A DNA stretch of 64,000 bases, from NCBI GenBank assembly GCA_030998225.1, contig JAPYXD010000403.1:3348001-3412000 (forward strand), written 5' to 3'. Shown in pieces: positions 33,896-45,334 of this stretch (positions within the stretch are counted from its first letter, which is position 1; the number at the start of each line of letters is the position of its first letter). The position numbers were made by a program, and so were the translations under genes. Below the pieces are notes generated by a model that ran no database searches, was not told where the DNA came from, and worked only from the letters and a program-made list of their open reading frames with translations. The DNA is from Diplolepis rosae. Taxonomy: Eukaryota; Arthropoda; Insecta; Hymenoptera; Diplolepididae.

Positions 33896-33967
33896 CGACT
33901 GCGCTGGGATTCGAGCCCAGGTCTTGCGATTGCCGGTCGACTGCTCTAACCACTGAGCTACACAGGC
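33896..33967 (-). tRNA. tRNA-like sequence 2 (probably non-functional)
   Basis: Second minus-strand copy, same as copy 1 except G in place of T in the plus-strand text GGTCTTGCG, which alters the variable/anticodon-stem junction (ATCGCAAGACC on the transcript). The A and B boxes are intact. Confidence 0.55.
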
Positions 33968-34234
33968 GTCCGACATCTCTTTCTCCACAGGAAGATCTCC
34001 TTATATCGCCTAGTGGCTCAGCCTTGCGGCTGTAAATGATTTCAAATTAATTAGTTGAGTTTGATATTTTTGTCACTGCCTACATTATCGGAGGATCACT
34101 AGTCGCGTATCAGATAGGATACGTTGTCGACAGGTGTCCTCGTAGACAATTTCAAACTCTTATATCGCAAATAATGCAAATAAATTCAATATTTAAAGAA
34201 TTTGAAAATTTTTCTGTGGAAAAAATGACGCTTT

Positions 34235-34250
34235 CGACTGCGCTGGGATT
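34235..34250 (-). pseudogene. Truncated tRNA-like fragment at the inversion point
   Basis: Only the 3' acceptor and half of the T arm remain (plus-strand text CGACTGCGCTGGGATT) before the sequence switches orientation. This fixes the breakpoint of the inverted array to within a few bases. Confidence 0.7.
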
Positions 34251-34333
34251 TTAATTTGAAATCATTTACAGCCGCAAGGCTGAGCCACTAGGCGATATAA
34301 GGAGATCTTCCTGTGGAGAAAGAGATGTCGGAC

Positions 34334-34405
34334 GCCTGTGTAGCTCAGTGGTTAGAGCAGTCGACCGGCAATCGAAAGACCTGGGCTCGAATCCCAGCGC
34401 AGTCG
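34334..34405 (+). tRNA. tRNA-like sequence 3 (probably non-functional)
   Basis: Plus-strand copy identical in sequence to copy 1. The same mismatches (2-71, 27-43) and C at position 33 are present. Confidence 0.55.
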
Positions 34406-34672
34406 AAAGCGTCATTTTTTCCACAGAAAAATTTTCAAATTCTTTAAATATTGAATTTATTTGCATTATTTGCGATATAAGAGTTTGAAATTGTCTACGA
34501 GGACACCTGTCGACAACGTATCCTATCTGATACGCGACTAGTGATCCTCCGATAATGTAGGCAGTGATAAAAATTTCAAACTCAACTAATTAATTTGAAA
34601 TCATTTACAGCCGCAAGGCTGAGCCACTAGGCGATATAAGGAGATCTTCCTGTGGAGAAAGAGATATCGGAC

Positions 34673-34744
34673 GCCTGTGTAGCTCAGTGGTTAGAGCAGT
34701 CGACCGGCAATCGAAAGACCTGGGCTCGAATCCCAGCGCAGTCG
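34673..34744 (+). tRNA. tRNA-like sequence 4 (probably non-functional)
   Basis: Second plus-strand copy, same as copy 3. The flanking unit differs by single bases (GAGATATCGG here, GAGATGTCGG in copy 3). Confidence 0.55.
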
Positions 34745-35039
34745 AAAGCGTCATTTTTTCCACAGAAAAATTTTCAAATTCTTTAAATATTGAATTTATT
34801 TGCATTATTTGCGATATAAGAGTTTGAAATTGTCTACGAGGACACCTGTCGACGACGTATCCTATCTGATACGCGACTAGTGATCCTCCGATAATGTAGG
34901 CAGTGACAAAAATTTCAAACTCAACTAATTAATTTGAAATATTTTATATTTATTTACAACGTATTTCAACAGTAACTTAACAAACCTCACTATCTTACTT
35001 CCATAAAAATATATAACTATTCTTTATAAACATGTTTTT

Positions 35040-35575
35040 ATGTACCACCGGCGCGCAAACTCGTTTTTTCGCTACAGTTAACTGTAGCGTAATGTAGTAT
35101 ATTGCGCTACAGAAGAATGAAATGTAAAAATTGAATTGCGCATGCGCCTATAGCCATGAATCGGAGCACAATCTTCTTCTTCTTCGTACAGCGTTAGCAC
35201 CTTACTGGCAAAGCCTTGTACATTTGAACTGCGCATGCGTCTATTAAAATCCATTACTACTACACAAGATCGATAAAATCAAAATGGCCGGGACTAGTCG
35301 TGACATATCAAGTGTAATGACTAGCGCCACAAACAACTACAATACTAGATTAGATTCGAGTGTACGCATAAAAACTCGTATACACACCGAAGTCACAGAA
35401 AATAGAATACATGCCAATGCCCATAATTCGGGAAATTACGAGACTCGCGACAATGCTCGCAGGACTGATCACGCCGCGGCTTCGTCTCGGCTACGCCTTG
35501 GCTTCGATCTCCTGCGAGCATTGTCGCTCGTCACGCAATAACCCTCATTGTGCGCCTAGGCACGTAATATACTAT
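35040..35575 (+). repeat. 540-bp repeat family, copy 2
   Basis: Closest to copy 1 (26405-26955). It starts GTACCACCGGCGCGCAAAC and ends TGTGCGCCTAGGCAC. An 85-codon ORF (35284-35541, 'MAGTSRDISSVMTSA...') is open here. It is Asn/Thr/Arg-rich without a known domain and is broken in the other copies, so it is not called as a gene. Confidence 0.85.
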
Positions 35576-35579
35576 TAAG

Positions 35580-37190
35580 TTCGTAAATTCAAAACCAAAC
35601 TTATTTGCAGGAACTCTAGTTTAATTTGTAACCGATGCCAGAACACATAAGTGTATAAAATAAGTGTATTAGGATAATTAAAATTCAATTTAGTTAAACT
35701 ACTGTTATTTAGGATTTGAAATAATAGAAATGTTCTGTTTTACCGACACAATTATGTAATCGAATATGTATTTTATAAATAACTTCGCGCACATTTTTCA
35801 AATGAATAAATGTAGCTTCAAATATGTAAATCGTTAGACGTATTTTTATAAATAGGAATTTTATATCAAAATAATGGAAAATTACAAAATTTCGGAATTA
35901 CCTTTTATATTTAAAAAAATTAATTCCATCAAATAAAAACTTCTGTGTAGTTATTTTTTCTTAAAGTTTCCAAGTTCTCGTGCGAAATAAAATTAATATA
36001 TCTAAAATTCCAATAAGAACAATTACGAAAAACATGTAAACATTAAGCAACACTAATTCTGTTAAAAATGCATGTAAAGATACTGTTAATTTATGAATAT
36101 ATATTGAAATGTTAACTCGTAGTGGTCATGCTGGGTCTAGCGAACCCCAGGCTAACTTTGCGTCTACGTAACTTCGAAGAGAGAAGTTTTTTTTCTCATG
36201 TTTTTTCAACATAAAAAATTTCATAAAAGGAGAACAAAATTATTGGATTATAAAAATAAAGTCTTAAACTAAATTCCAGTTCAAGGTTTCAGTTGATATA
36301 TAAAAAAGAACGCACAAATTGCAACTCCTACAAGGCCCAACCCAATGGGTAAGCCCTTAGAATTTTTTCCTACTATCACGGGGCGTAATAATTCATCTTG
36401 AATATTTGACTAATCAGGAAGCAGAACTAAAAACTTTAACTCCCCTTGGGAAGATCTTGAAGTAGAAATGGAAAAGAGGAAAATACATAAAAGCCTATAC
36501 ATATTCATTTTTTCACACAATTCGGTTTTAATATACACAATCTTCAGTTTTAATATTCACCAATTCGGTTAATATTCACAACACTCAAGTTTTTTCCTAC
36601 CAACCGTAAAAAATTCAAATTTCTAAAAATTTGAAGTTCGCTCAAGTTTAAAATTTTAAAAGTTCAAGTTCGTTCAAGTACAAAGTTCAAGGTTCCACCT
36701 CCTTAATTCATAAAAAAAATTTCCAAGGTTCCAGATAGGAATATTTCAAATTTCACAAATTTTAAAGAAGGATTACTCGAGGACTTTTCCACAAGGATTC
36801 TTACTAACATATCAACTACAAAACAAAAAAAGTAAGTAAAACAAATAAAAACTGCCATTTAACTTCTACTTTTTTATTCTAAAATTTTTAATTGTATTTT
36901 GTTTCCTCCATATGAATATCTGGGTGCCAGTAATCAATCTGGTATCGATATTCATATTTCTCTTTCCTTCACTTATCACAGAGTTTTTAAGTAAATCGGT
37001 GTGCTCCTTAATGCAATGTGCAGTTTTAATTAATACTCACTTCCTTTGTGCCAATAAATTATTATAAAACTCCCCTAGGTTTAGAAAGAAATTCTTTGAT
37101 ACCATTGACTTTTGACTTATAAATTTTTTGTCCCCGAGTCATTAGAGTAAAAACTCTAGACTCTAAACGTACCTTTTTAAATTTTTCTTC
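35580..37190. other. AT-rich interval, no gene seen
   Basis: Mostly AT-rich. A local cluster of AAGTTCAAG/CAAGTT repeats lies at 36620-36710. A GC-richer patch with CTAGCGAACCCCAGGCTAA occurs near 36140. No ORF of interest. Confidence 0.6.
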
Positions 37191-37194
37191 TAAC

Positions 37195-38150
37195 AATTTA
37201 GAACTTGTGCGACCTTAGACGTCACATCTCATCACATATTTTCAGCTACGTTTCATCTAACTTTTCGAAATATTGTCAATTAATATACAAATCAATATTT
37301 AAGCAAGTATATATACGAAGAAATAACATACGTTTTTATTTATTTTCAATTAAAGGGCCGTTCACATAATACGTCACGCGATTTTTAGCTATTTTTTACC
37401 TCCCCCGTCCCCCCATGTCACACATGGTCGCAAACCTCAGCCCCCCCCCTTTCGATGTCACGTCACACCTCTTAATTTTATAAAATATTTTTCGTTAACG
37501 CGTACAAAATCCAGTAAAAAAAGAAGCTATTAATTATTATTGTAGATAATCTTTTCAGAACTTTTTTTCAAATTTCGTGGGTACACATTTAATGTTTGAC
37601 GTAACGCAGAGGGCAGACCCCCCTACCAACATGTCATACCACGTCACAATTTGCAGACCCCCCCCTCCCATAAACTGTGTGACGTATTATGTGAACGGCA
37701 CCTTATTATTTAGTTAATAAATTAAATTAGCATTTAGAAGGAAAGTAAGTATACAGTGACAATATTTAATATTTTAATAATTTAAAAATTCATATAAATC
37801 AGTATCATTCTGAATTAACAATATTTAAAATCAATTAAAAAATAAAAAATAAACAATGTAATCTAAAACCATTTGAGAATGACATATTAGTAACCTAACC
37901 TCAAATTCCATTACTTAATTCATTTCATATATTATAACTTTACAAACCTCTAGTGCCTTATAATATATTTCTCACAGATCGCACACTCACAAACCATTTA
38001 TAATAATTCCTGAAAGTCATAAACATGAAATATTTCAAGATTCCAAAATTTCTGTCATCTTGGCAAGTTTTGTAAACAGAAATCATTCCAAACCTTCAAA
38101 TAGCCGAGCGAGGCGAGGACGCCGAGAAATTATAAGTTCGAATCGTTTGT
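37195..38150 (+). mobile_element. Second copy of the hAT copy-1 upstream region and coding start (truncated)
   Basis: Reverse complement of 14140-13545. It includes the first coding stretch, here reading 'NLQIAERGEDAEKL', after which similarity to the hAT gene ends. It is interrupted by the MITE at 37353-37704. Non-functional fragment. Confidence 0.75.
37353..37704. mobile_element. MITE with ACGTCAC-type ends, inserted in hAT sequence
   Basis: The ends are AGGGCCGTTCACATAATACG and the inverse of AGGTGCCGTTCACATAATAC. The interior has CCCCCC tracts. The uninterrupted equivalent at about 13975-14000 shows that the flanks were contiguous; a TA or TTA target duplication is likely but one base is ambiguous. 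Confidence 0.8.
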
Positions 38151-38900
38151 CTTCGTGCACTTTCGGCTTTATCCGAAGCAATGACGTCACAGACAGTCGT
38201 AATCATTGGATTCTCGTTTCGCGGCTCCAAACTGGCACTGTTTCATACTGTACTGCTCTCTTTCCGAAACAGTTTCCTGTTTGACACCAAACAGAGTGTG
38301 CGGCTATTTCTATTTGCTGCATATGTGTCTTACAAGGAATCGAGAAATATTTCAGTAACTGAATCTCAAAAAGTTACTTTTTAGAAAAGTAACGTAACTC
38401 ACTCAGAAATGCATATATTTAAAGTATGATGAAAAAACCATGCTCTCTGAATGCAAGGAACGCATGTTTTTAAAATATTTATGACGAATTTGTGCATTAA
38501 TTGAGAATAAGTGCTCTTAAAAGCACAATTGGAACATCCTCAATTTTCTTAATTTACCTCTCTATTACTTTCCCAACACAATATGTTTTATTTGTATTCA
38601 ACACTTCAGATTATTTTTTTAATAAAAATATTGCCACTTTACGGGCATTCCAGTATTTGCGTTCTCATATGATATTTGTTAATCTCGAAGTCATAACATT
38701 TTCGTCTGTCCCAAGGGTTCTATGCATGTAAATTTCATCCCGAACTGAGGTATAAAGTTCCTTCGGTTTATAGAGGTATTGTTTATTGCTTCTATTGTCT
38801 TCTTCTGTTACATGATCTAGGGATAAATTTTCGTCTCGTATAAGAATTTCCTTCCTAATATTTCGTCTCACAATACCTCAAAAGTTTGGGTTTGAGACTT
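38151..38900. other. Interval without a supported gene
   Basis: A segment at 38265-38320 (TTTCCTGTTTGACACCAAAC) resembles 63145-63200. A 68-codon minus-strand ORF (38665-38871) has a plausible, charged composition ('NKQYLYKPKELYTSVRDEIY') but no domain I recognise. Confidence 0.4.
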
Positions 38901-38914
38901 CTCAAACTTCTGTA

Positions 38915-40350
38915 CACAGTGGGTCCACTCATATAGGAGAAAAGGGGAACGAATTATAATGTTTGCTATCAACAAGTGGTGGCGCTATTGTCGCTACCGA
39001 TGTTATTTTTAAACTGTTGTAACCATAGCAACCATATCATTGCCAGTTGCGCGGTGTGCCCACTCCTATAGGTCAAGTGGCGAAAGAAAAATAGTAATTG
39101 CTACGTCCCCTAGTCGCTGCTAGTGTGTCATCGAAATGAACGGCGTGCGGAGTCGACACGTTGTCACTTGTCTGCATGTTTTAATTGATTAAAATTCATA
39201 GCGATTTCAAGTAATTTTAATGAAATTCGATCTATAAAGTGCTAATACCTAATGTGCCAAGAATTAACAGTGTTTTACTGTTTGCCCTCCAAATTAAAAT
39301 AGTTGTAGCTGCAAATCGGGTAATTCACCAATAACTTTTGTTTTGAATCTAAAATAAAACTCGTAAAGGCTGGGTTTCTCGTTTTGTGTATACAAATTCA
39401 TTACGTATTATCATATTAAAAAATCCGGTAAGAAAGCTTGCATTAAAAAGTATTTTTGTCTTTCAGTTTTAAATCCGCATTTAAGTGTCGATAAAGATAA
39501 AACTCCAGTCCCCTTCAAAGCCGATTTGAGCCATGCAAAGGTAACCTCAAATATAATAAAATCCGATTTTTTCTTTTTTCGCATGGGATGGCGAAAATTT
39601 CGCGCCCTTCATTACTGGATCTGAAATGGAGGGGGGATGGGTAGTTTTCGTGCAATCTAGTTCCTGCTACGTCCCCTAGATGCTGCTGATATAAATTCAT
39701 TCGCCCCGCCACCATCTGTAAGTTCCCCTTCAAAATACATGGGACTGGGCACACCGTGGCCAGTTGAAATAATACAGCCGATGCTCATTTTACTCAACTA
39801 CCGTTCGAAGCACCTAAAGCGTCGGTGATATATTTAAACATTTCAGGTTAACCCACTGACGCATTGTGATGCCCTGTCGTTGACAACGTTTTACTCAACT
39901 CCTTACTATTTCCTATGTAACGCATATTGATATTCACTTTGGGTAAATTAGGTATTTATCAAATTCATTTTACCCGACTAGGATTTAATAAATGTTCAAA
40001 TGTCCTTAAGTCCCAAGTTTAATCGACAGAGTTGAGTAAAATTACTTCAACTATTTTTTTCCGTGTAATAGTACAGTAACCTAACTGTTCATTGTGATTC
40101 ATATTTAAAAATTCTTGTTGTATTTGTATTCTTTCACAAATTATTTTCAACTTTAAATCATTTAAATTCATGAAATGGATTTCATACAATATATTTAAAA
40201 ATTTTTCGCTCTTTAGAATACATCGGGTTGGGGGGATGGGGGTTTCGTTTGCATTGATATTAGTTCTTGCTATCAAAACTTGGCGGCGCTGATTCTCATT
40301 TTCACTTTTTTAAGTACCCTCCTAAAATACATGGTAGTGACCGCACTGTG
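38915..40350. repeat. Diverged repeats sharing a common terminus
   Basis: The end sequence CACGGTGTGCCCA...ATGTATTTT...GGGGAACTTA occurs inverted at about 39720-39770 and, diverged, at about 40315-40355. Related ends in direct orientation are at 38917 (CACAGTGGGTCCACTCATAT) and 39053 (GCGGTGTGCCCACTCCTATA). CTACGTCCCCTAG occurs at 39103 and 39668. Probably remnants of one MITE-like family. Confidence 0.5.
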
Positions 40351-40879
40351 CTTCTGTATCATCAATTTTTTAATATAAACATCGTTTTCATTACGAACAT
40401 AATTACTTTTGCACCTATATCAATAATAAACTTTCAGAGTAACGGACTGCTTTTTTTTAGAATAATGTGATTAAAAGTTCAATTAATTACTGAGAAAGAG
40501 TTCTCGGGTACATTTTGAGATACAGCACTTATCGCACTTCTGAGCGACTTCTAAAAATGAAATTTTTTCTAATTTTCTGGTTCTAGTTTTCAAACAATGA
40601 AACATTAAGATAACCAACATTTTTCATTGTTTTCCTTGTAACAAATAGAAAAATGCATAGAGAAAATTTTGATTTATTCGTTTTTCATGTTGCCCAATCA
40701 ACCCTCAAAATTTAAAGCAAATCGGAGACATCAAAGTTCAACCATGGCTAATTTGACCTGGAATGCAACAAACACACTACTTTCGGGAATTACAGGTTCA
40801 CCTGTAGTTCCAGCTATTGTTGAAGTATCTTATTTTTATAATAACATATTGTGAACAATAACGTTGAGAAAAGCATTTG

Positions 40880-41257
40880 TGTCATTGAAATTATGATTCT
40901 GCGATCGAATTTGAATCAGGAGTTGCAGGAATAAATACAATAATTTATTTTTTAGCAACGAAAACTAGAAAAACATCATTTAGCTGACATTGAAGGCAGT
41001 ACAGTGGTTCACTATTTGCAGAACTTCTTCACCGTCAGGATCGGCCATTGGTAGAAGTGAGATAAAAGTAGCTGGGACTCACTGCAACGATTTATCAACC
41101 GTGACGATGGAGACGTTCCGCAAATGATGAACCACTGCACTGCCTTCAATGACAAGTATAATATTTTTTCAGTTTTTAACGCTAAAAAATAAAATTATTG
41201 TATTAATTTCGATACCTTCTAATTCAAATTCGATAATACTATCATAATTTCAATGAC
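40880..41257. mobile_element. Foldback MITE with about 170-bp arms
   Basis: 40880-41055 and 41090-41257 are reverse complements. The outer ends are TGTCATTGAAATTATGAT, and the inner arms carry CATTGAAGGCAGT and AGTGGTTCA. Target duplication not clear. Confidence 0.82.
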
Positions 41258-41346
41258 ATATTTTTTTTTACCATTCATAGTCATGATATAGCAAGGTCAG
41301 GGAATGGTCAGTGAACGTTTAGTGTATCCTCCGATTGTTCACTAAA

Positions 41347-41740
41347 CTTGGTCCGCTTGAAACGGCCTTAGCACCCTCCCCTGTGACGCCTTAGAGTATC
41401 ACCCCCTCTGCCATAAGGTTTTCTGTTGCCGCCTCGGTGACGCCTTCCACCGTTGCCTCGAGGATGCCCTCTTTCAGCTTGATCTTCGCCGCCGGTGTTA
41501 TGGAAGAAATCGGCAAGCCTTCGGTATAAATCCTGCAATCGATTCATAAATTTATGGCACCTGAAAATAATATGTTGTTGTGGAGGATTCTGCTGCGGCT
41601 ATGGTTGAGGATACTGCTGAGGGTGATACTGTGGCTGCTGTTGCTGAGGGTGCTTCTACGGTTATTTTTGTGGAGGCTGCTGCTGCGGAAGCTGTTGTGG
41701 CTGCTCAGGCTACTGCCTCGCCACTGTCGCAAGGTGTGGA
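41347..41740 (-). pseudogene. Coding-like remnant: Gln/Pro-rich then Arg/Gly-rich
   Basis: Minus-strand reading gives a Pro-Gln-Gln-rich stretch (about 41740-41560), then 'FRCHKFMNRLQDLYRRLADF', then an Arg-Gly-rich tail ('GNGGRRHRGGNRKPYGRGG') ending at TAA near 41347. Two stops interrupt the Gln/Pro part. The plus-strand frames are CTG/GCT simple-repeat translations. I do not recognise the protein; RG/RGG tails are commonly RNA-binding. Could also be chance from a CAG-type repeat. Confidence 0.3.
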
Positions 41741-41894
41741 TGTTGCCGCCTGTCTCTTGTTTTTATACACTGCAAATGAAAAAAAATTAGAAATTATTTA
41801 TATACAAAAAAATCTCCAATGAAAAAACATAATATGAGAATATAATCCTCTTCCTTCAAGTGCAGAGCGACCCCCTGCAAATAAAAAATATTTT

Positions 41895-42425
41895 TATGTG
41901 CCTCCGGCGCATAAACGCGTTTTTATGCTATAGTTGAGAGTAACGTGATATTGTGTATTACGATACAGAGGAACATAATGTAAAAATTGAACTGCGCATG
42001 CGCCTATTACGATATCGCGGTGCATAATCTTCTTAATCTTCTCCTTAATCTTCTTCGTACAGCGCTGGCACCGTAAAGACAAAGCCTTGTACACTTGAAC
42101 TGCGCATGCGTCTGTTACAATACGCTACTGCTACACAAGATCGAGAAAATCAAAATGGCCGAAAGTATTCGCGAAATGTTAAGTGAGATTGGAGATAATC
42201 ACGGAAATTTTTAGCTTTTTAGATTGGATTCGAGTGTACGCAGAGAAACTCGTAAATGCGCCGAAGTCACATAAAATAGAATATGCGCCAATGCACACAA
42301 TTCGGGTAATTACGAAACTCGCTTAAAATGCTCACAGGACTGATCGCGCCTCGGCTACGCCTTGACTATGCCTTGGCCTCGATCTCCTGCGAGCATTGTC
42401 GCTCGTCGCGTAATAACCCTCATTT
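41895..42425 (+). repeat. 540-bp repeat family, copy 3 (most diverged)
   Basis: Begins GTGCCTCCGGCGCATAAAC and ends at AATAACCCTCATT, lacking the last 15 bp. It shares ACTGCGCATGCG motifs and the final CTCCTGCGAGCATTGTCGCT block with copies 1 and 2. Confidence 0.8.
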
Positions 42426-42920
42426 CTTGCATGCTGTTAGATTAAAGTTTATGCCCAAGTGATATACTTATGAGGATTAAAGATGCATGTTGATCTTAGT
42501 AGTTGCCTTTTAGGTCCAAAGGTAATAAAGCACTCAGTTTTTCGTAATGAAACGTTTAGGCATCGCTTGTTTGCATGCTCGCAAATCGAGAATTGGATGA
42601 TCGCCACTGCTTCTTCGTTTTCTCTCGGCTTCGCTCTTGGGTTCGGCACTGTTAGTTCGTCGAAAGTCGAGAATTGCCGAGGATGCACGATTGTAACACG
42701 CATAGTTTGAGATTTCATGCTGTCGGTTATTGGGTGGAAATCGAGAATTGTGTTTCTCTCAACTTTCTCGACATCGTACAATAGAGGCGCGAAATATACG
42801 ACAATTTTTAATGTATAAAATATGTTGTTTAAGATATAATATTTATTTTTTTGAAATTTTTAGAAAATATGCCTAAAAGAAATATCTGAAAAATCCTGAC
42901 AAATTATTTAAGGGTTTTAA

Positions 42921-43445
42921 GGTGGCTTGAGCGTTTTTGAAAAAAATTACAGATTGCTCTGAAACTTAGAGATTATCTTAATAAAATATGCTAGATTCAT
43001 TTGGAATAAAGAAAGACCGTGGTTGACGATGTCAATGCCGAAAAAATCGCTACCGAAAAAATGTCAGTTTAACACGTAGTCTTATGGGATTCCTCATCGA
43101 CATCGGCGAAACTCCGGAACAAAACACAAGTCCCCATAAATCAAATATATAATAGTACTTTCGATTTCGAGGAACCTATTAGTATTATAAAAACAAAGGG
43201 TTGACGACTTGAATCAAGAAAAAATTTCGAGAAAAGTACAGAATATAAAAAACCGCCTCGAGGTGAAACTAATAAATTTTTACTATCACTTTTTTCAGGG
43301 GACACTTCCGTGATTTCTTACCCTTCTACTCAGATGTAACTATAATACATATGATTATTAAAAAAATAAGTAGCAATGAGCATTCATGTAACACGTGCCC
43401 CCTTGGTGCCCCTCACTTCATACGACACCAAACGCTCAAGCCACC
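42921..43445. mobile_element. TTAA-flanked MITE (525 bp)
   Basis: The ends are GGTGGCTTGAGCGTTT and its exact inverse AAACGCTCAAGCCACC. TTAA flanks both sides (42917-42920 and 43446-43449), as in piggyBac-type elements. Only the ends are inverted repeats, and there is no ORF. Confidence 0.88.
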
Positions 43446-43449
43446 TTAA

Positions 43450-44800
43450 CACGTTAAATATGAAAAATTTGAACTAATATATACATGTAAAACATTTTTA
43501 GCTTTTCAAAAATCAAAGCTTCAATTAGTAATTACGAATTTCCATACTTCTTAACAAATTCGTACATTTAAACAATTTTCAGTTGGCAAACTATTTTCCA
43601 TTGAGAAGAGATGTACATAAAATTTATGTTTGAAATTTACATTCTCAGTTTTATGTTAAAAATATTTTCATCTCAAGTTTTAGTGGCCTAATTACAAATA
43701 AAAACCTGTGAATTCCGCAGATAAAATCGGTAAATTCTGCAGATTAAATATACAGATTATACAAATGGAAAATATATTTTCTATGAGTTCAATCTATTAA
43801 TTTCACAAATACATTTAGTCAGTTTACGGGCTATGTCGTAGATTCTGTAGAAGAAAGATATATATCTATATATTCTATCTGTTTTTTGTACCAATACAAT
43901 TGGTAAAGTGTATAGATATAATTGCGTTTTATACAGATTAGATCTGTATATTCTACAGTTTTGAAAACTATAATTTCAGTAGACTAAATCCTTTGTATAT
44001 ATACCAGTAATAAATTTTTTGTATGCGAACCTTTTAAAATAAATGTCTTTCTGTTTGGAATTTGAAAAAATTATTGTAGTGTCCAAACTATTATTTAACT
44101 ACAAACATACTCATTTTGCGGCTATATGCTGTAAAATGTAAGTATTTGATTCATCTTGTTACATTGTAAAAAGATTTTAAAACTGCAAAACAAATTTTTA
44201 TGCTTAATCCAAAGTCTATAAATTTTCAATGTCTCTAATCGAAATATTAAGTGGAAGATTTTCAAGCTCTAGAGATCAACCACTTTAATAAGACATTTCA
44301 AATTTTCCCACAATTTTACAAAATCTTATAAATCTTTATTTTAGGCCATTTTTGTTTTGAAATATTCGAGAAATATGTGTAATTATTTTAATTAAATACT
44401 TTGAAAACTTTTGCAATTGGCTTATCTGGCAAATTTGTTGAAAAATTTGAACGTTAATCCAAAAATCTTCCAATGAAATTCAAAGTCAAGAAATGTTGCT
44501 CAGGTCGAAAAACAATATATTTTGCACCAGATTTGCATTTAAATTTAATCTTAATTTAAAGTGGTCTAAGTACAAATTTTTAATTAAAAAAATTAATTGC
44601 TGTACTTTAAGTTATTCATAATTGTATGGAATATGATTGTCATTGTTACTTCGTATTCTGTATTATTCGTACATGTATTATGTTCTGAATTTTAACTTTA
44701 AGACCTGATTTTGAAACATGTACAAAAAAATCTTACATTAAACTTTTAAAAATGTTCTTTTAGTTAACATTTTTTATAAATAATAAATTCCCGAGTCGAA
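43450..44800. other. AT-rich interval, no gene seen
   Basis: No ORF above background and no clear element ends. Confidence 0.6.
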
Positions 44801-44804
44801 ATTT

Positions 44805-45125
44805 CGAGGGCCTCATTTGAGCCTCTTGGTGATATTGAAGCTCATTTGAAACATTTTAAGCCTCCACAACCTCTTTAAAGCCTCTTGATAATCGTTAAGT
44901 CATCATTTAACCCTCTTTAGCCTCTGTATTTTATTTTTCAACCTCTTTTAACGCTCATGAGCCTCCTCGATCGACAACAGCCTCACAGGCACTTTTCCCG
45001 TCGTAATGTATGACCTCTTTTGGGCCTCGTGAGCCTCATCCTTTCGAAATAGCACCTCAGTAAAGCCTCTTCAGCCTCTTTATCGTATTCTTCAACCTCC
45101 TTTGAACCTCCTGAACCTCATGACT
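44805..45125. repeat. Array of AGCCTC / ACCTC motifs
   Basis: About twenty short, irregularly spaced copies of (A/G)CCTC, often GAGCCTCTT or AGCCTCTT, all in one orientation, within 320 bp. They lie about 200 bp beyond the 3' end of the tnp2 transposase gene. CACTA elements carry subterminal arrays of short binding motifs, so this is a candidate subterminal region of that element. No matching inverted array was found at the other side. Confidence 0.6.
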
Positions 45126-45334
45126 ATGGAATGAAGCAATATATGAAATAGTGTGAAGGAAAGAAGTGAAAATTCAAAAAAGTTTGACTTGTTCTCCACC
45201 TTTATTTTTCAAACGGTAAATTCCTTATCCTATTATGCTAATTTGACTCCTTACAATTAAATATGTGTCAATAAAAAACATTGCGAAGAATTTATACGTA
45301 CTCTTAATCAATGATATTATGTTATCTGAATCAT

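Larger units (their letters stand above)
33518..34938. repeat. Inverted tandem array of tRNA-like 340-bp units
   Basis: Units of 339-340 bp repeat head to tail: two and a fifth on the minus strand (33518-34250), then two on the plus strand (34251-34938), meeting at an abrupt junction at 34250/34251. Each complete unit holds one tRNA-like sequence plus common flanks (GGACACCTGTCGAC, CTACATTATCGGAGGATC). ATATTTTATATTTA occurs at 33504-33517 and at 34939-34952, suggesting insertion of the array as a block, although 7 bp of it is also unit sequence. Units differ by only a few bases. Confidence 0.88.

Noticed and set aside
33504..34952. CRISPR array
   Set aside because: Units are 340 bp with no short spacer structure, in a eukaryotic setting.
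42449..42781. 110-codon minus-strand ORF and its plus-strand partner
   Set aside because: No domain, overlapping ORFs on both strands and no splice or repeat support.
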